DNA of 64,000 nt from Romanomermis culicivorax (Eukaryota; Nematoda; Enoplea; Mermithida; Mermithidae), in assembly GCA_963922205.1 (NCBI GenBank), contig CAWUHX010000376.1:124001-188000 (forward strand), given 5' to 3'. Below are positions 22,501 to 37,500 of this stretch, piece after piece (within the stretch, counting starts at the first letter, position 1; each line of letters begins with the position of its first letter). The notes under the pieces are model-generated. The model was not told the origin of the DNA. It did not search any database and saw nothing but the letters and a program-made list of their open reading frames with translations. A program made the position numbers and the translations under genes.

Positions 22501-25500
22501 ATTGAAATTAGGCTTACTGTAGCTTTTTGGGCTTACTTTCTACGCATCTTTGACCTTGTTGAGTATACCCTTTAAGGCAAATACAGGTAAACGTGCCCAT
22601 AGGTGTTTTACGACATTGCGAAAATGGTACCACCAAACAGGGGTTCGATTCGCAAGGATCAGGCCCTGAGGTAAAAATCGATAGTGTGTAAATAGAAATC
22701 ATGGAAAAATCTAGTTTACAATCTTACTGTAACATGATCGACCATCACCCATGAAACCCACTTTACACCGGCAAGTGTAACCTTCCAGTCGACTGGCGTC
22801 ATTGATACAGACGGCATTGATTTTGTCGCATAGATTTTTGTTGGGATCACCGCATTTGGGTTCAACTTGGCATGCAGTGTCGCTGCCCATAACCTAAGTT
22901 GATACAATGTTTACTAGTTTCTAAATTGTGTTGATTACAAATCAGTTGTGTCTAAGGCTTAGGCTTAGGCTTAGGCTTAGGCTTAGGCTTAGGCTTAGGC
23001 TTAGGCTTAGGCTTAGGCTTTGGCTTAGGCTTAGGCTTAGGCTTAGGCTTAGGCTTAGGCTTAGGCTTAGGCTTAGGCTTAGGCTTAGGCTTAGGTTTAG
23101 GCTTAGGTTCAGCCGTGAGCATAGGCTTAGGCTCAGGACTCACTTTCACATATCCTGGCAAACATTGGCACATGTATCTATTCTGCGCAGGCGTAAGTAT
23201 GCATCGCGTGGTACCCGGTTGACAAATTTTACAGTACGAATCGTCAGCTACACAAAAAAGTGTACTGTACATTTTTTGAAGTCACGTGACAACCAACTTT
23301 TCCCCGCATACCTTTGCAAGAAAATCCATCGCCGACGAAACCGCTTTTACATTCGCAACTGTAACTGCCGGGCGTATTGATACAATTGGCGTTGGAATTG
23401 CACGGCTGATCTTGGTACGACGTTTCTGTACATTCGTCGATATCTTCGCAATTTTTCGAATCGATTTTACGAATATTGCCCGGCAAACAGACGCAAACGT
23501 AGGAACCGGGTTTGTTTATACATTTGGTGTAGGTGCCGCAGGCTTGGGGCATAACGATGCATTCGTTGGTGTCTGCAAGAGAGAAAGGTCATGTCAAGCA
23601 GGGTGGGGGCAGTGATCAGTTGGAGGTTATGTTTTGTCTTCAGTTAGAATCTGGAGTCGGAGGAAGTTTTTTACCTTCTAAAGCCAGGGGTCATATGAGG
23701 ACTTTGGCAAGATGGTGCCCAACACTGGATGAGACAGGAAGTTGGATGTGACTGGAAGCTTGATGAGGCTGGAAGACAGATGATGCCAGATACTGCAGGA
23801 GGCTGCAGGCCAGATGAGATCCGGGTCTGGATGTTGCTGAATGAGGCCAGAGGCTGGATGAGACTGAAGCCCCCTCAAGCCTGAGACTGAATGAAGCTGA
23901 ATGCTGGATGAGGGTGTAGGTCTCATTAGGTTAGAGGTCAAATGAAGCCCTATGTTCAATGAGGGTGTGGGCCAGATTAGACCAGATACTGGATCAGGCT
24001 GGAGGCCGGATGAGGTTAGAGGCCAGATGCTGCGTGACACTGGAGATGGCATGAGGCCGGAGGCCGTGTGAGGCTGGATGCAGTGTGAGGCCTATAAGAT
24101 CAGAGGCTTGATGAGACTGGAGGCCAGATGAGGCCAGATGCTGTGGCATGCTGGAGGTGGTGTGAGGCTAGAGGCCAGATGAGATCAAAGGCTTTATGAG
24201 ACGGGAGGCCAGGTGAGGCTGGAAGCTGGGTAAAACTGGAGGCTTGATGAGGCTGTTCATCAGATGAGACTGAATGAGATGCCAAAAAAAGTCTGGCTGG
24301 AGGAGCTCAGAGCAGCTGGCAGAGGCCAGTCCATCACTACACAAAGATACTACACCTTTTAGGAAAAAATAAGCAAGCTTACCGACACAAGGCTGCGATA
24401 CTGTACCAGGCGATGGGGCACCTTGCCAGCCCAGTCGACAGCGACATTCGTAACCGGGTCGTTTGTTGAAACAGTCTGCATTGGAGTCACATTCGGCAAT
24501 TCCTGATGTGCATTCGTCCACTTCTAAAGTGCATTAGTCAATGAAAAAGAAATATAATGGAAGTTTGGTAAAAAAGCTAAAGTAATCTAGCTCGGAATTT
24601 GTGGTAGATGTTTTTGAGATGTTTGCACCTGCACATCATGCTTGTAGTTTTTGGGCATGTGACTTTTTCCCACACTTTTGTTATGTTATTTTTCGTCCAC
24701 CGTTGGACTATGCAAATTTATATGTGTGTTGATTTTTGTGTATAAACTGTTAGGCATTTGGCATTTTCTATGTTACTTTTCTTTTATCGTGGACTATGCA
24801 AATTTATATGTTTGTCATTTGTTGTGTATAAATTGTTAGGCATTTGTCATTTTTTATGTTAGTTTTCTTTTATCGTGGACTATGCAAATTTATATGGGTG
24901 TCATTTTTTGTGTAAATTGTTAGGCATTTGCATTTTTTATGTTAGTTTTCTTTTATCATGGACTATGCAGATTTATATGTGTGTCTTTTTTCGTAGTTAA
25001 GCATTTGGCATTTTTAATGTTAGTTTTCTTCCATCATGGACTATACAAATTTATATCTATGTCTTTTTTTGTGTATAAATTGTTGAGCATTTGGCATTTT
25101 TTATGTTAGTTTTCTTTTGTCGTGGACTATGCAGATTTATATGTGTGTCTTTTTTATGTAAAAATAGTTATGCATTTGGCATTTTTTGTCCACCCTGGAC
25201 TATGTGAATTTATATGTGTGTCATTTTTCGTGTATAAATAGTTGGGCATTTGGCATTTTTTATGTTAGTTTTCTTCCACCATGGACTATGCAAATTTATA
25301 TGCATGTCGTTTTTTGTGGATAAATTGTTAGGCATTTGGCATTTTTTATGTTAGTTTTCTTCCACCCTGCACTATGCAAATTTATATGTGTGTCTTTTTT
25401 CATGTATAAATAGTTATGCATTTGGCATTTTTTGTTATTTTTTGTCCACCCTGGACTATGCAAATTTATATGTGTGTCATTTTTTGTGGTTAAATTGTTA

Positions 25501-28500
25501 GGCATTTGGCATTTTTAACATTAGTTTTCTTTTGTCGTGGACTATGCAGATTTATATGTGTGTCTTTTTTCCTGTATAAATAGTTATGCATGTGGCATTT
25601 TTTGTTATTTTTTGTCCTCCCTGGACTATGCAAATTTATATGTGTGTCGTTTTTTGTGTATAAATAGTTATGCATTTGGCATTTTTCATGTTAGTTTTCT
25701 TCCATCATGGACTATGCAAATTTACATCTGTGTCATTTTTTGTGTATAAATAGTTGCGCATTTGGCATTTTTTATGTTAGTTTTCTTTTGTCGTGGACTA
25801 TGCAAATTTATATGTGTGTCGTTTTTCGTGTATAAATTGTCAGGCATTTGCCATTTTTTGTTAGTTTTTCTTCCATCGTGGACTATGCAAATTTATATGC
25901 GTTTCATTTTTCATGTATAAATAGTTATGCATTTGGCATTTTTTATTATTTTTTGTCCACGCTGGACTATGCGAATTTATATGTGTGTCATTTTTTGTGT
26001 ATAAATTTTTAGGCATTTGGCATTTTTTCTGTTAGTTTTCTTCCATCATGGGACTATGCAGATTTATATGTTTGTCATTTTTTGTGTATAAATAGTTGCC
26101 GCATTTGGCATTTTTTATGTTAGTTTTCTTTTGTCGTGGACTATGCAAATTTATATATGTGTCATTTTTTTGTGTATAAATTGTTATGCATTTGGCATTT
26201 TTTTATTTTTTGTCCACTGTGGACTATGCAAATCTATATGTGTGTCATTTTTCGTGTATAAATTGTTAGGCATTTGGCATTTTTAATGTTAGTTTTCTTC
26301 CATCCTGGACTACGCAAATTTATCTTTGTCATTTTTTGTGTATAAATAGTTGCGCATTTGGCATTTTTTATGTTACTTTTCTTTTGTCGTGGACTATGCA
26401 AATTTATATCTGTGTCTTTTTTCGTGTATAAATAGTTATACATTTGGCATTTTTTTGTCATTTTTTGTCCACTGTGGACTATGCAAATTTATATGTGTGT
26501 CGTTTTTCGTGTATAAATAGTTGGGCATTTGGCCAGCAATTCATTCACACTATTTTGCCTTCTTTTCTGTCTTTCTTTACCATTCTTGTTTACGAATAAA
26601 TTATGTTAATCGGCCAGTGTAACGGATACCTCACCACCCGTATGTGTGTATGTAGGCCGTCAATAGAGGATAAACCTACTGATCCATACAACAGTTTTCT
26701 GAAAATGCAAACCCTAACTGTGGATTTGATAGCCCACATCAAATAGAGTAATGTTACAATAATGTGTTTTCCTTGCAAGTTTTCTTTACACTAAAATTTT
26801 CATGAATTTTGTAAACGATGATAATTTTTTTTTGGATGATTTAAAATGTTTTGTCTGCACATTTATGCAAATTTAAGTGTAAAGATCACACATAGGAAAA
26901 AAAGATTAGTGTAACCTTACTCCATTTCCTGCGAGCTATAAACTGCACTATAGCATGTGAACACAATATCAGATTTTACACTACAGTAAAAAAGGGATTT
27001 TTTACCTTTACATTCGTCGATAGCATTTCCGAAGTAACCTGGCAGGCAAACACATTGATATCCACCAATTTCATTTTTGCACATTGAATGTTGAACACAT
27101 TGATGTTTGCATTCGGCGCATTCGTCGATATCTGAATATCATTCGTAACAGTAGGATAAGGTCACATGAACAAATGAATTGTATTTCGAATGCCCACCAA
27201 TGCAAGATTTTCTTAACGGGTTCATTCGGAAGCCAGTTTTGCATACACATTTCTTTTGACCACGTTCGTCGAGGACACACTTTTTAGTTTTCAATTCGAT
27301 GTTATTCTTGGCGCAGTAATATTCGTCATTTTTGCTACATGGCCTTTCTAAAATTCAGTTTTTTATTAGGAATTTTAAGAATGTTTGCATGATAGGAGCT
27401 TTAGGATATTTATCCAATTGTTGGTAATGTAAAAAATTCATTTTTACGTAATGTTTAAATTATAGTGTGAAAATGTCGACAATGTGAAAAATTCAGATTT
27501 ACAAGAAATCTGGATATTAAAATATTCATTGAAGTGTTGGTAATGTAGAGAAATTGCATTTACAACATGTCTGGGTAGTACAATATTAGTTCAATTGTTA
27601 ATAATGTGTAAAATTCATTTTTATAACCAGTCTAGACATTATGATATTCAATTAAAAGTTGATAACATGAAAAATTCATTTTGATGGCAGGTTGGGACAT
27701 CACAATAACCATTTAATTGTTTATAATGACAAGTTCATTCTTACTATAGGTCTGAATAATACAATATTTATTTAATTATTGATAACATAAAAAATTTATT
27801 TTGATGATGATTCTGGACATTACAATATTTATTTATTAACTGATAATGAAATAATTCAATTGATTGGTCATTATGATGTTTATTTAATTGTTAATAATAT
27901 AAAAAAATTAAGTCATGTTCAGACATTATGATATTGATTTAATAGTCAACCATAACATGTAAAAATTTCATTTTTACAAGTATTGGTTCAAATATCCGTA
28001 ATGCGAAGAATTCCATTTTATGACAGATTTGGATATTACAATATTCATTTAATTGTCAATAATTTGAATAATTCATTTATGACTAAACAGAGTAATTCAT
28101 CTGCAGATGTAAATGGTATAACTAAACAGCGGAAAAATTTTACAACGTGCTATGAATTTCGACCAAAATTTTCCCACTATACAAATTTGTAATGTCAATA
28201 AAATCAGTTTTTATATGAAAATTGAGGTGTAAAATTTTAATCCATGCCACAAAATTTAAATTTTTATCCACCAGAACATTCAAAATTTGATAGATATTTA
28301 ATCTGAATTTTTTTTCAATCGAAAATTTTAAATTGAAATTCAACAAATTGATTCGAAATTCAATTTCTTGATTCAATTTAATTCAGAGTTTAAAGTTAAT
28401 ATCATTTATAATTTATAGTTTCATTTAATTTATAGTTTAATTTATATTTGATGTTTAATCCTACAGTCTAATTTAATCTAAAGTTTGAAGTTTCTGTTTC

Positions 28501-31500
28501 ATCTATACTTTATAGTTTCATTTATAGTTTATAGTTTCATTTATAGTTTATAGTTTCATTTATAGTTTCATTATAATTTAATTTAAAGTTTAATTTAATT
28601 TAAAATTTGATTTAATTTAAAGTTTAATTTAATTTAAAATTTGATTTAATTTAAAGTTTAATTTAATTTAAAATTTGATTTAATTTAAAGTTTAATTTAA
28701 TTTAAAATTTAATTTAATTTGAAGTTTAATTTAATTTAAAGTTTAATTTAATTTAAAGTTTAATTTAATTTAAAGTTTAATTTAATTTAAAGTTTAATTT
28801 AATTTAAAGTTTAATTTAATTCAAAGTTTTATTTAATTCAAAGTTTAATTTAGTTTAAAGTTTAATTTAATTTAAAGTTTAATTTAATTTAATGTTTAAT
28901 TTAATTTAATGTTTGATTTAATTTGAAGTTTAATTCAATTTAAAATTTACTTTAATCAAAAGCTCAATTTTATTTAAATTTTAATTTAATTTAAAGTTTA
29001 ATTTAATCTAAACTTTAATTTAATTTAAAGTTTAATTTAATATAATGTTTAATTTAATTTGAAATCTAATTCAATTTGTAGTCCAATCGAATTTTTTGTT
29101 TAATTTAATTCATAGTTAAATTTAAATTATAGTTTAATTTAATTTATAGTTTAAATTCATTTATCGTTTAGATCAATTTATAGTTTAAATCAATTTATAG
29201 TTTAATTTACAGTTTAATTTAATTTATATTTTGATTTAATTTATATTTCAATTTAATATATAGTTTAATATAATTTATAGTTTAATATAATTTGCAGTTT
29301 AATTTAATTTATAGTTTAATTTATTTTACACTTTAATTTAATTTATTGTTTCATTCAATTTATAGTTTAATTTATAGTTTCATTTAATTTTTAGTCTAAT
29401 TTAATTTATAGCTAATCTTATTTTATAGTCTAATTTAATTTATAGCTAATTTTATTTTATAGTTTAATTTTATTTACAATTTGATTCAATTTTTAGTTTC
29501 ATTCGATTCATAGTCTAATTTAATTTATAGATGATTTTAAGCAATATTTTAGTTGAACTCGAGGTTTAGTTTCAGCTGTAGTTTAATTTAATTTCAAGTT
29601 TGATTTGATTTATAGCTAAATTTAGTTTGTTGTTTAATTAAAATTTATAGGTCAATTTAATCTATAGTTTAATTTAATTTTAAGGCATAGTGCAAATTGC
29701 AGTTTAACTTGACTTCTAGTTTAATTTAGTTTATAGGTTAATTTAATTTATGGGTTGGTTACATTTATAGTTTAATGACATTTATAGTTTAATTTAATTT
29801 GAAGTTTAATTTAATTCAAAGTTCAGTTTGATTTAACGTTTAATTCAATTTGAAATTTAATTTAATTTGAAATTTAATTTAATTTGAAATTTAATTTAAT
29901 TTCTAATTTAATTTAATTTGAAATTTAATTTAATTTGAACTTTAATTTAATTTGAAATTTAATTTAATTTGAAATTTAATTTAATTTGGAATTTAATTTA
30001 ATTTGAAATTTAATTTAATTTGAAATTCAATTTAATTTGAAATTTAATTTAATTTGTAGTTTAATCGAATTTATAGTTTTATTTTATTTATAGTTCAGTT
30101 TAAATTATAGTTTAGTTTAATTTATAGTTTAATTTCATTTACAGTTTAATTCAACTCCTGATTTAAGTCAATTTATAGTTTAATTTAAAGTTCAATTTAA
30201 TAGATAGTTGAATTTAGTTTAAGGTTTAATTTAATTTATAGTTTCATTGAATTTATGGTTAAATTTAATTTATAGTTAAATTTATTTTATCATTTAATTT
30301 GATTTAAATTTTCATTCAATTTTCAGTTTGATTTGATTTACAGAATTTTTTAATCGATAAATTAGTTTAACTTAAGGTTTAATTTAAGTTGTAGTTTAAT
30401 TTAATTTTTAAGCTTGATTTAATTGATAATTAAATTAAGTTTGTAGTTAGGTCGAATTAATCTATTGTTTAATTTAATTTAAGGCATAGTTTAAGTTGCA
30501 GTTTAACTTGATTTATAGTTTAATTTAGATTATAGGTTAATTTAATTCATGGTTTAATTACATTTATAGTTTAATTTTATTCAGAGTATAATTCAATTTA
30601 AAGTTTAATTTGATTCAAAGTTTAACTTAATTTAAAGTTCAACTAAATTTAAAGTTTAATTTAATTTAAAGTTTAATTTAATTTAAAGTATAATTCAATT
30701 TAAAGTTCAATTCAATTTAAAGTTTAATTTAATTTAAAGTTTAATTTAATTCAAAGCTTAATTTAATTTAAAGTTTAATTTAATTTATATTTTAAGTTAA
30801 TATATAGTTCGATTCAAATTACAGTTTAATTTAATTTATAGTTTAATTCAATTTACAGTTTAATTTAATTTATAGTTTAATTCAATTTACAGTTTAATTT
30901 AATTTATAGTTTCATTTAATTTATAAATTTAATTAATTTATAGTTTCATTTAATTCCTAGTTGAATTTAATTTGTAGTTAAATTTATTTTATGGTTCAAT
31001 TTGATTTAAAGTTCAATACAATTTTTAGTTTAATTTGATTTACAGATTTTTTTAATCGATAATTTAGTTTAACTTAAGGTTTAATTTAAGTTGTAGTTTA
31101 ATTTAATTTCGAGTTTGATTTAATTGATAGTTAAATTTAGTTTGTAGTTTAATTTAATTTATAGTTAAATTGAGTTTGTAGTTCAATTTAATTTATAGGT
31201 CGAATTAATCTATTGTTTAATTTAATTTAAGGCATAGTTTAAGCTGCAATTTAACTTGATTTATAGTTTAATTTAGATTATAGGTTAATTTAATTCATGG
31301 TTTAATTACATTTATAGTTTAATTTAATTCAGAGTATAATTCAATTTAAAGTTTAATTTGATTCAAAGTTTAACTAAATTTAAAGTTCAACTTAATTTAA
31401 AGTTTAATTTAATTTAAAGTTTAAATTAATTTAAAGTTCAATTCAATTTTAAATTTAATTTAATTTAAAGTTTAATTTAATTAAAAGTTTAATTTGGTTA

Positions 31501-34500
31501 AAAGTTTAATTCAATTTGAAGTTTAATTTGATTTAATGTACAATTTAATTTGAAATTTAATTTAATTTATAGTTTAATTCAATTTATAGCTCAAATTATA
31601 TTTGATGTTTAATTCTACAGTCTAATTTAATTTAAAGTTTGAAGTTTCTGTTTCATCTAAACTTTATAGTTTCATTTATAGTCTAAAGTTTTGTTTCAGT
31701 TGTAGCTGATGGTTTTATTTATGGTTTATAGTTTAATTTAGTTTAAAATTTGATTCAATTTTCAGTTTCATTTGATTAATAGTTTAATTTAATTTATAGA
31801 TTATTTTAATCGATATTTTAGTTGAACTCAAGGTTTAATTTTTTAAGTTTGATTTAATTTATAGTTAAATTTAGTTTGTAGTTTAATTTAATATATAGAT
31901 CAATTTAATATATAGTTTAATTTAATTTAAGGTATAGTTTAAGTTGCAGTTTGACTTGATTTATAGTTTAATTTAGTTTATAGGTTGATTTAATTTATGG
32001 TTTAATTACATTTATAGTTCAATTTTATATAAAGTTTAATTTGATTTAAAGTTTAATTTGATTTAATGTTTAATTTAATTTGAAATTCAATTTGAAATTC
32101 AAAATTCAAATTCAATTTAAAATTCAAAATTCAATTTCAATTTAAAATTCAAAATTCAATTTCAATTTAAAATTCAATTTAAAATTCAATTTAAAATTCA
32201 AAATTCAAAATTCAATTTGGAATTCAAAATTCAATTTGAAATTCAAAATTCAATTTAAAATTCAGTTCAAAATTCAATTGAAAACTTAATCACATCACAA
32301 AATTTTCTGTGTTTTCAAGAAAAGACAATGATTTTTTCATTTAAGGAAGTGGGAATGGTATATATGATATCAAACAGTACTTGCCTTCCATATTCCTAAT
32401 ATTTACATACATTTCGAGAATTACTATATTACAGTATGCCCAAAATTGTAATCTCCCTTACCACATTCATAACCATTGTTGCCAGAAGAAAACCCTGGCC
32501 TGCAAGTGCAAGTGACATTGCAAATGCGGCGCCAGTCGTACGTGCAATCGGCGTGCGGGCTACAGGGTCTTTTGTCGCAGAATGGTTCCACACTGACCGG
32601 CACTGTTTCCACAGCATTGGGTCCCACAATTTCGGGCCATTTGACCGAAGGACAAATCAACGGCGGTGGTATTTCTGTAACGCCAGGTGGTGGGCGGCAT
32701 ACGAATGAACCAACTGTGTTTTCGCAGGTGTAGCCCGGCTTGCAGGGTTCGAAAGTGACGTTGCCGTACTTGCGACCCGATTTCATATAGTCGCATTCTT
32801 GGATATCTGGATTGAAATTTGGGTGTTCATGGTTACCAATGCATATCGGCATACCAATGGAACCATGTCAGAAGGTCTACATTGAGGAAACGGGACAAAC
32901 ATTGAAGACAAGAAGAGCTAAAATGCCCTGAAGAATCAAAAGGGAGAAGGAAGTGAGATCATGACCTGACAATTGAGCGCTGGACAATTGAGCACCGACA
33001 ATTGAGCGCCAGACAACTGAGCGCCGACAACTGAGCGCCGTGGCTTAGGCTTAAGCTTATGTTTATGCTTAGGCTTAGGCTTAGGCTTAGGCTTAGGCTT
33101 AGGCTTAGGCTTAGGCTTAGGCTTAGGCTTAGGCTTAGGCTTAGGCTTAGGCTTATGCTTAGGCTTAGGCTTAGGCTTAGGCTTAGGCTTAGGCTTAGGC
33201 TTAGGCTTAGGCTTAGGCTTAGGCTTAGGCTTAGGCTTAGGCTTAGGCTTAGGCTTAGGCTTAGGCTTAGGCTTAGGCTTAGGCTTAGGCTTAGGCTTAG
33301 GCTTAGGCTTAGGCTTAGGCTTAGGCTTAGGCTTAGGCTTAGGCTTAGGCTTAGGCTTAGGCTTAGGCTTAGGCTTAGGCTTAGGCTTAGGCTTAGGCTT
33401 AGGCTTAGGCTTAGGCTTAGGCTTAGGCTTAGGCTTAGGCTTAGGCTTAGGCTTAGGCTTAGGCTTAGGCTTAGGCTTAGGCTTAGGCCTCAGTAAATGA
33501 AAAAAACGCTGAATTATAATGCATTAAATAGTCGGTGCTCAGTTGTCGGCGCTCAAATGTCTGACGCTCAGTTGTCGGCGCTCAAATGTCTTGCGCTCAG
33601 TTGTCACAGCACTCAGTTGTCACGGTGCTCAATTGTCTGGCGCTCAGTTGTTGGCGCTCAATTGTTGGCGCTCAATTGTCGGTGCACCAAGTGAGATAGC
33701 TGAACATTGTCCGAAGTGTGGATGAGAAAAATCTGGGAGACAATGGAAATGGAAGCAGCAGACCCCAGTAATGTAGGCGTCAAAAGCATAGAAATTGGTC
33801 ATATAGGGAATAGAAGTTTCATCACATGTGCTATAGGCAGGGAAAACTACCACCCTACCCACCAATGTATATAGAAAATCTAGCCATATGAAAAATGGCC
33901 CAGATGGCCTAGTGGATAGTGCTCTTGACCATCACAAACTCAAAGCTCACAGTCCAAACCCCATGCCAGTGGAAATTTAGTAAAAAGTTGTAGAAAGCCT
34001 GAGGAAGGTAGTAGGTTTACTGCCGAAATTTTGCTTATCCATATTGTTCTGTTACATACATTGTATTGTTGTGTTATATTGTGTGTTATAATTAGAGCAC
34101 GGATTCTTAAGTGCAAAAAAAGTCCAAATTAAGTGCATAGTCAAGTGCAAAAAAACCTATTTTACACTAATTTTTGGCCTTAATAAATTGCAATAAGACG
34201 TTTTAATGGCAGCAAACTGTCAAGTTTAGTCGAAAAGAAACTTATTAAACATAACAATATTTATCATTCCAATATTTTCAAATGTTAAGCTTTGACGGCG
34301 ATCAGACAATATTAATTTATATTGAGAAAACAAACATTTTACATTCTATGTCGTGAACAACGTTTTAAATTTAAATTCTGGATTGGAGTCAGGAACAAAC
34401 CATTGAAGATCAGGATTTCGGCCAAGACTGCTTGTATATTTTCCGCGGGCAAATCTATTCAAAAAATTAGACGCATCACTGAAAATTTTCCACTGTTGAT

Positions 34501-37500
34501 CTTTCATTAAACCTTATTTTTCAAGTTTTTAACTATGTTTCTTCGAGTTATTAACTAAAAACGTTTTTAACTCTCAAAAAGTTAAAAATAGTTGAAAAGT
34601 TTTTAACTTAAAAAAAGGTTTTTAGCTTTAAAAAAGTTAAAACTAGTTAAAAAGTTAAAAATAGTTGAAAAGTTTTTAACTTTTTAACTTTTTTTAACCA
34701 TGTTTTTTCAAGTTTTTAATCAAAAACTATGGATTTAGGTGCAACTTTTACAAAAAGTTTAAGTTAAGTGCAATTAAGTGCAAGACCCCCAAATGAAGTG
34801 CAATTAAGTGCTGTTAATTAGCATTCTTTTGCATCAGACACCATGGATAATTGCATTTCTAAGCATGGGAAGTATATTCCATCAAAACAAAAGAATAAGT
34901 GCAGCACTTAAAAATCCGTGCTCTAGTTATAATGAAGCATTTCAGCATTTTTATGTGGTTGTACAGACCGAAAAGCAGAAAGCGAAAATGAGCTATTACA
35001 ATCATCTGCAACAAACATTCAAAACAATAGTTCATGGTTACTGTAGTCTCGGTTTCAGAAATACTGACCTTGACAAGGTTCGTCGGTCATAGCGCAGCCG
35101 CTGAAGCCTGGCTTGCACCATACTTGTTCGGGAACGCGAGCATAAACTTGATATTTCCAAATGCTGAACGCTTTGGCCGAACAATGAACGGCTTTCAGAT
35201 TTTTGATCATCTTGTAAGCTTCATTTTCCGGGGTGCACATTGAATCTTTGGGCATTGTGTATTGGGTGCAGTCGAATTCGTAATAGGTTAATTGATTGTG
35301 CACTTTCGGTATACACATGCAACGTTGTTTGCAGCCTTGGGTCATGAACGCTTGCTGAAAAAAATCAAACTAATCAGATCTTGGTGACAGGATCAGTCTA
35401 GTCCAATTGCAAGTCTTAGTCTAATAACCATGAACTTTCAGTTCAATATTCATTACAGGTGGCAGCCAGCAACAAACATCCATCAAGTGCAGACAATTTT
35501 ATATGACAATGGAGTGCCGCAGAAAGAAGGAAAAATGATGATGAAATCATTCTCGTTTTTGCTATATTTTGCTCTTCTACCTGAACTTACTCTATTGGTT
35601 TACGTAAACTTAATGATATTTGTTGTAGTGTGTTTCGGCCGATTTCGTCATTTTTTGTCGTTCCGCGCATGAGGCCCGCAAGTACCAAGTGGAGTGAGCG
35701 ACGCAGACCATCGACAGTCGTCTTACTGTAGCATGCGCTGGCTCTCTCCATGTGCATTATTCTTGTGTGTTTTTATAACGTATGTTCCCATTAGTTATAT
35801 GCCCTACTCGTCGCCTCCCTGCACGCTCGTCTTTATTTGCCTTTTTCCCAGTGCCTGGGAGTGAATTGTTTGTTATTCTCACCCCATCGCGTTTGTAAGC
35901 AAGTGTTTTTTCATTGCATAAGTAGAATTGAAGAAAGGGATTTATTTTCTTGTATTCGTTTAATTCGGGAGACAATTAAGGAAGTATCTTCTCCTTGATT
36001 GCTAGGGTTATTATCATCGCGTTTAAGTACAATTAATTAAGCTAATCGGGTAAGGATGGGCGTGGGAAATACATACATTAAGGATGAATCCTGGGATCGC
36101 AATCCTGCCTGAGACTCAAAGCCCCGACTTATTTGCAAATACAACATAATCCCTCACTATAATTTTGTTTATCAGTTAAAATTTTTGGATTTGTCAGAGT
36201 CGGGGTGAGTGTAACCATCCCAAACAAGGCTCCTTGAAAACTGCTGGGTTCAGAATTCATGAATTGACTGAAACATCAATCTTATGGCAGTAGTTATACA
36301 GGGCCCGTACAGGGGGTAGACAAAAGATACCCATGTACAAAGCATAGGCATGAAAGTATACCACCTCAACTGTGCGAGATGATACAGGGGATGTAGAAAG
36401 TTTAACCAATGATCCAAATTCATATAACATGTGGTGTGATACAGTGCGTGTAGAAAGTACGCATGAAGCTTTAATGCATAAAATTTGGCTTCCTTGTAGA
36501 TTGTATGTCCAGAGCTACTATGCGTGAAATTCAACCTCAATGTAGAAACAATGCCTATGCCAACTTGGATGTTAAAATTGATGACGCAATGTGCCCCTAA
36601 CAAATTTTAATGTGATTTTAATGTGTCCCAAAAACAACGCTTAAGCAAAGGGAATCATCAAAAAATGTGTCCTGGATATGTGGTAAAAAATGAGTGAAAC
36701 CATTAGATCATTAGATTTTGAGCATCACATTGGGGGATATTGTATGATCAAGTTTAAATTCTGAGTCAATCGAGGTGTATTTTCTACATTGTAGTCGAAT
36801 TTTACCTGTTAAAGCTTTGGGGCGTACTTTCTACGTTGAAGTCAAGTTTTACACATTAAAGCTTCAGGCATACTACCTCGACATTTAATGAAATTTATCG
36901 ACTATACTTTCTACACCCATTGTATTGCCAAGCATGCTATGTGACTTTGGATCATCAGCTATACTTTCAACACCCTGGCATTGTCTCGCACGGCTAAGGC
37001 AGTATACTTTGATGCCTATATTTTGTACATGGATATCTTTTGTCTACACCATGTATGTTGTAGTGTGTATCCACCGGTTTTCTCATATTTTGTCAATCCG
37101 CGCATGAGGCCCGCAAGTACCAAGTGGAGCGAGCAACGCGAACCATCAACAGTCGTCTTACTGTAGCACACATCGGTATGCATGCACTAGCTCTCTCATT
37201 GTGCATTATTATTGTGTGTTTTTATAACGTAAGCCCCATTGGTTATATTTCGTACTCAATCATTTGTATTCTCGCCCCATCCTATTTGTAAGTAAGTGTT
37301 TTTTCATTACGTAGATAAAATTCGAAAGGTCTTTCCTTTCCCGTTTGTATTTAATTTGGGAGACAATTAAGGAAGCATCTTTTTCCTTGATTGGTGGGAA
37401 TATTTGTGTCGGGTTTAAGTACAATTAATTATATTAATTAGGTAAGCGTGGGCGTGGGAAATACGTACATTAAGGACGAACCCTGGGATCCCAATCCTGC

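Noticed and set aside
33059..33496. Open frame coding for Leu-Arg repeats, and the matching Lys-Pro frame at 22952-23272
   Set aside because: Direct translation of (TTAGGC)n, which is open in all frames. No other gene evidence.
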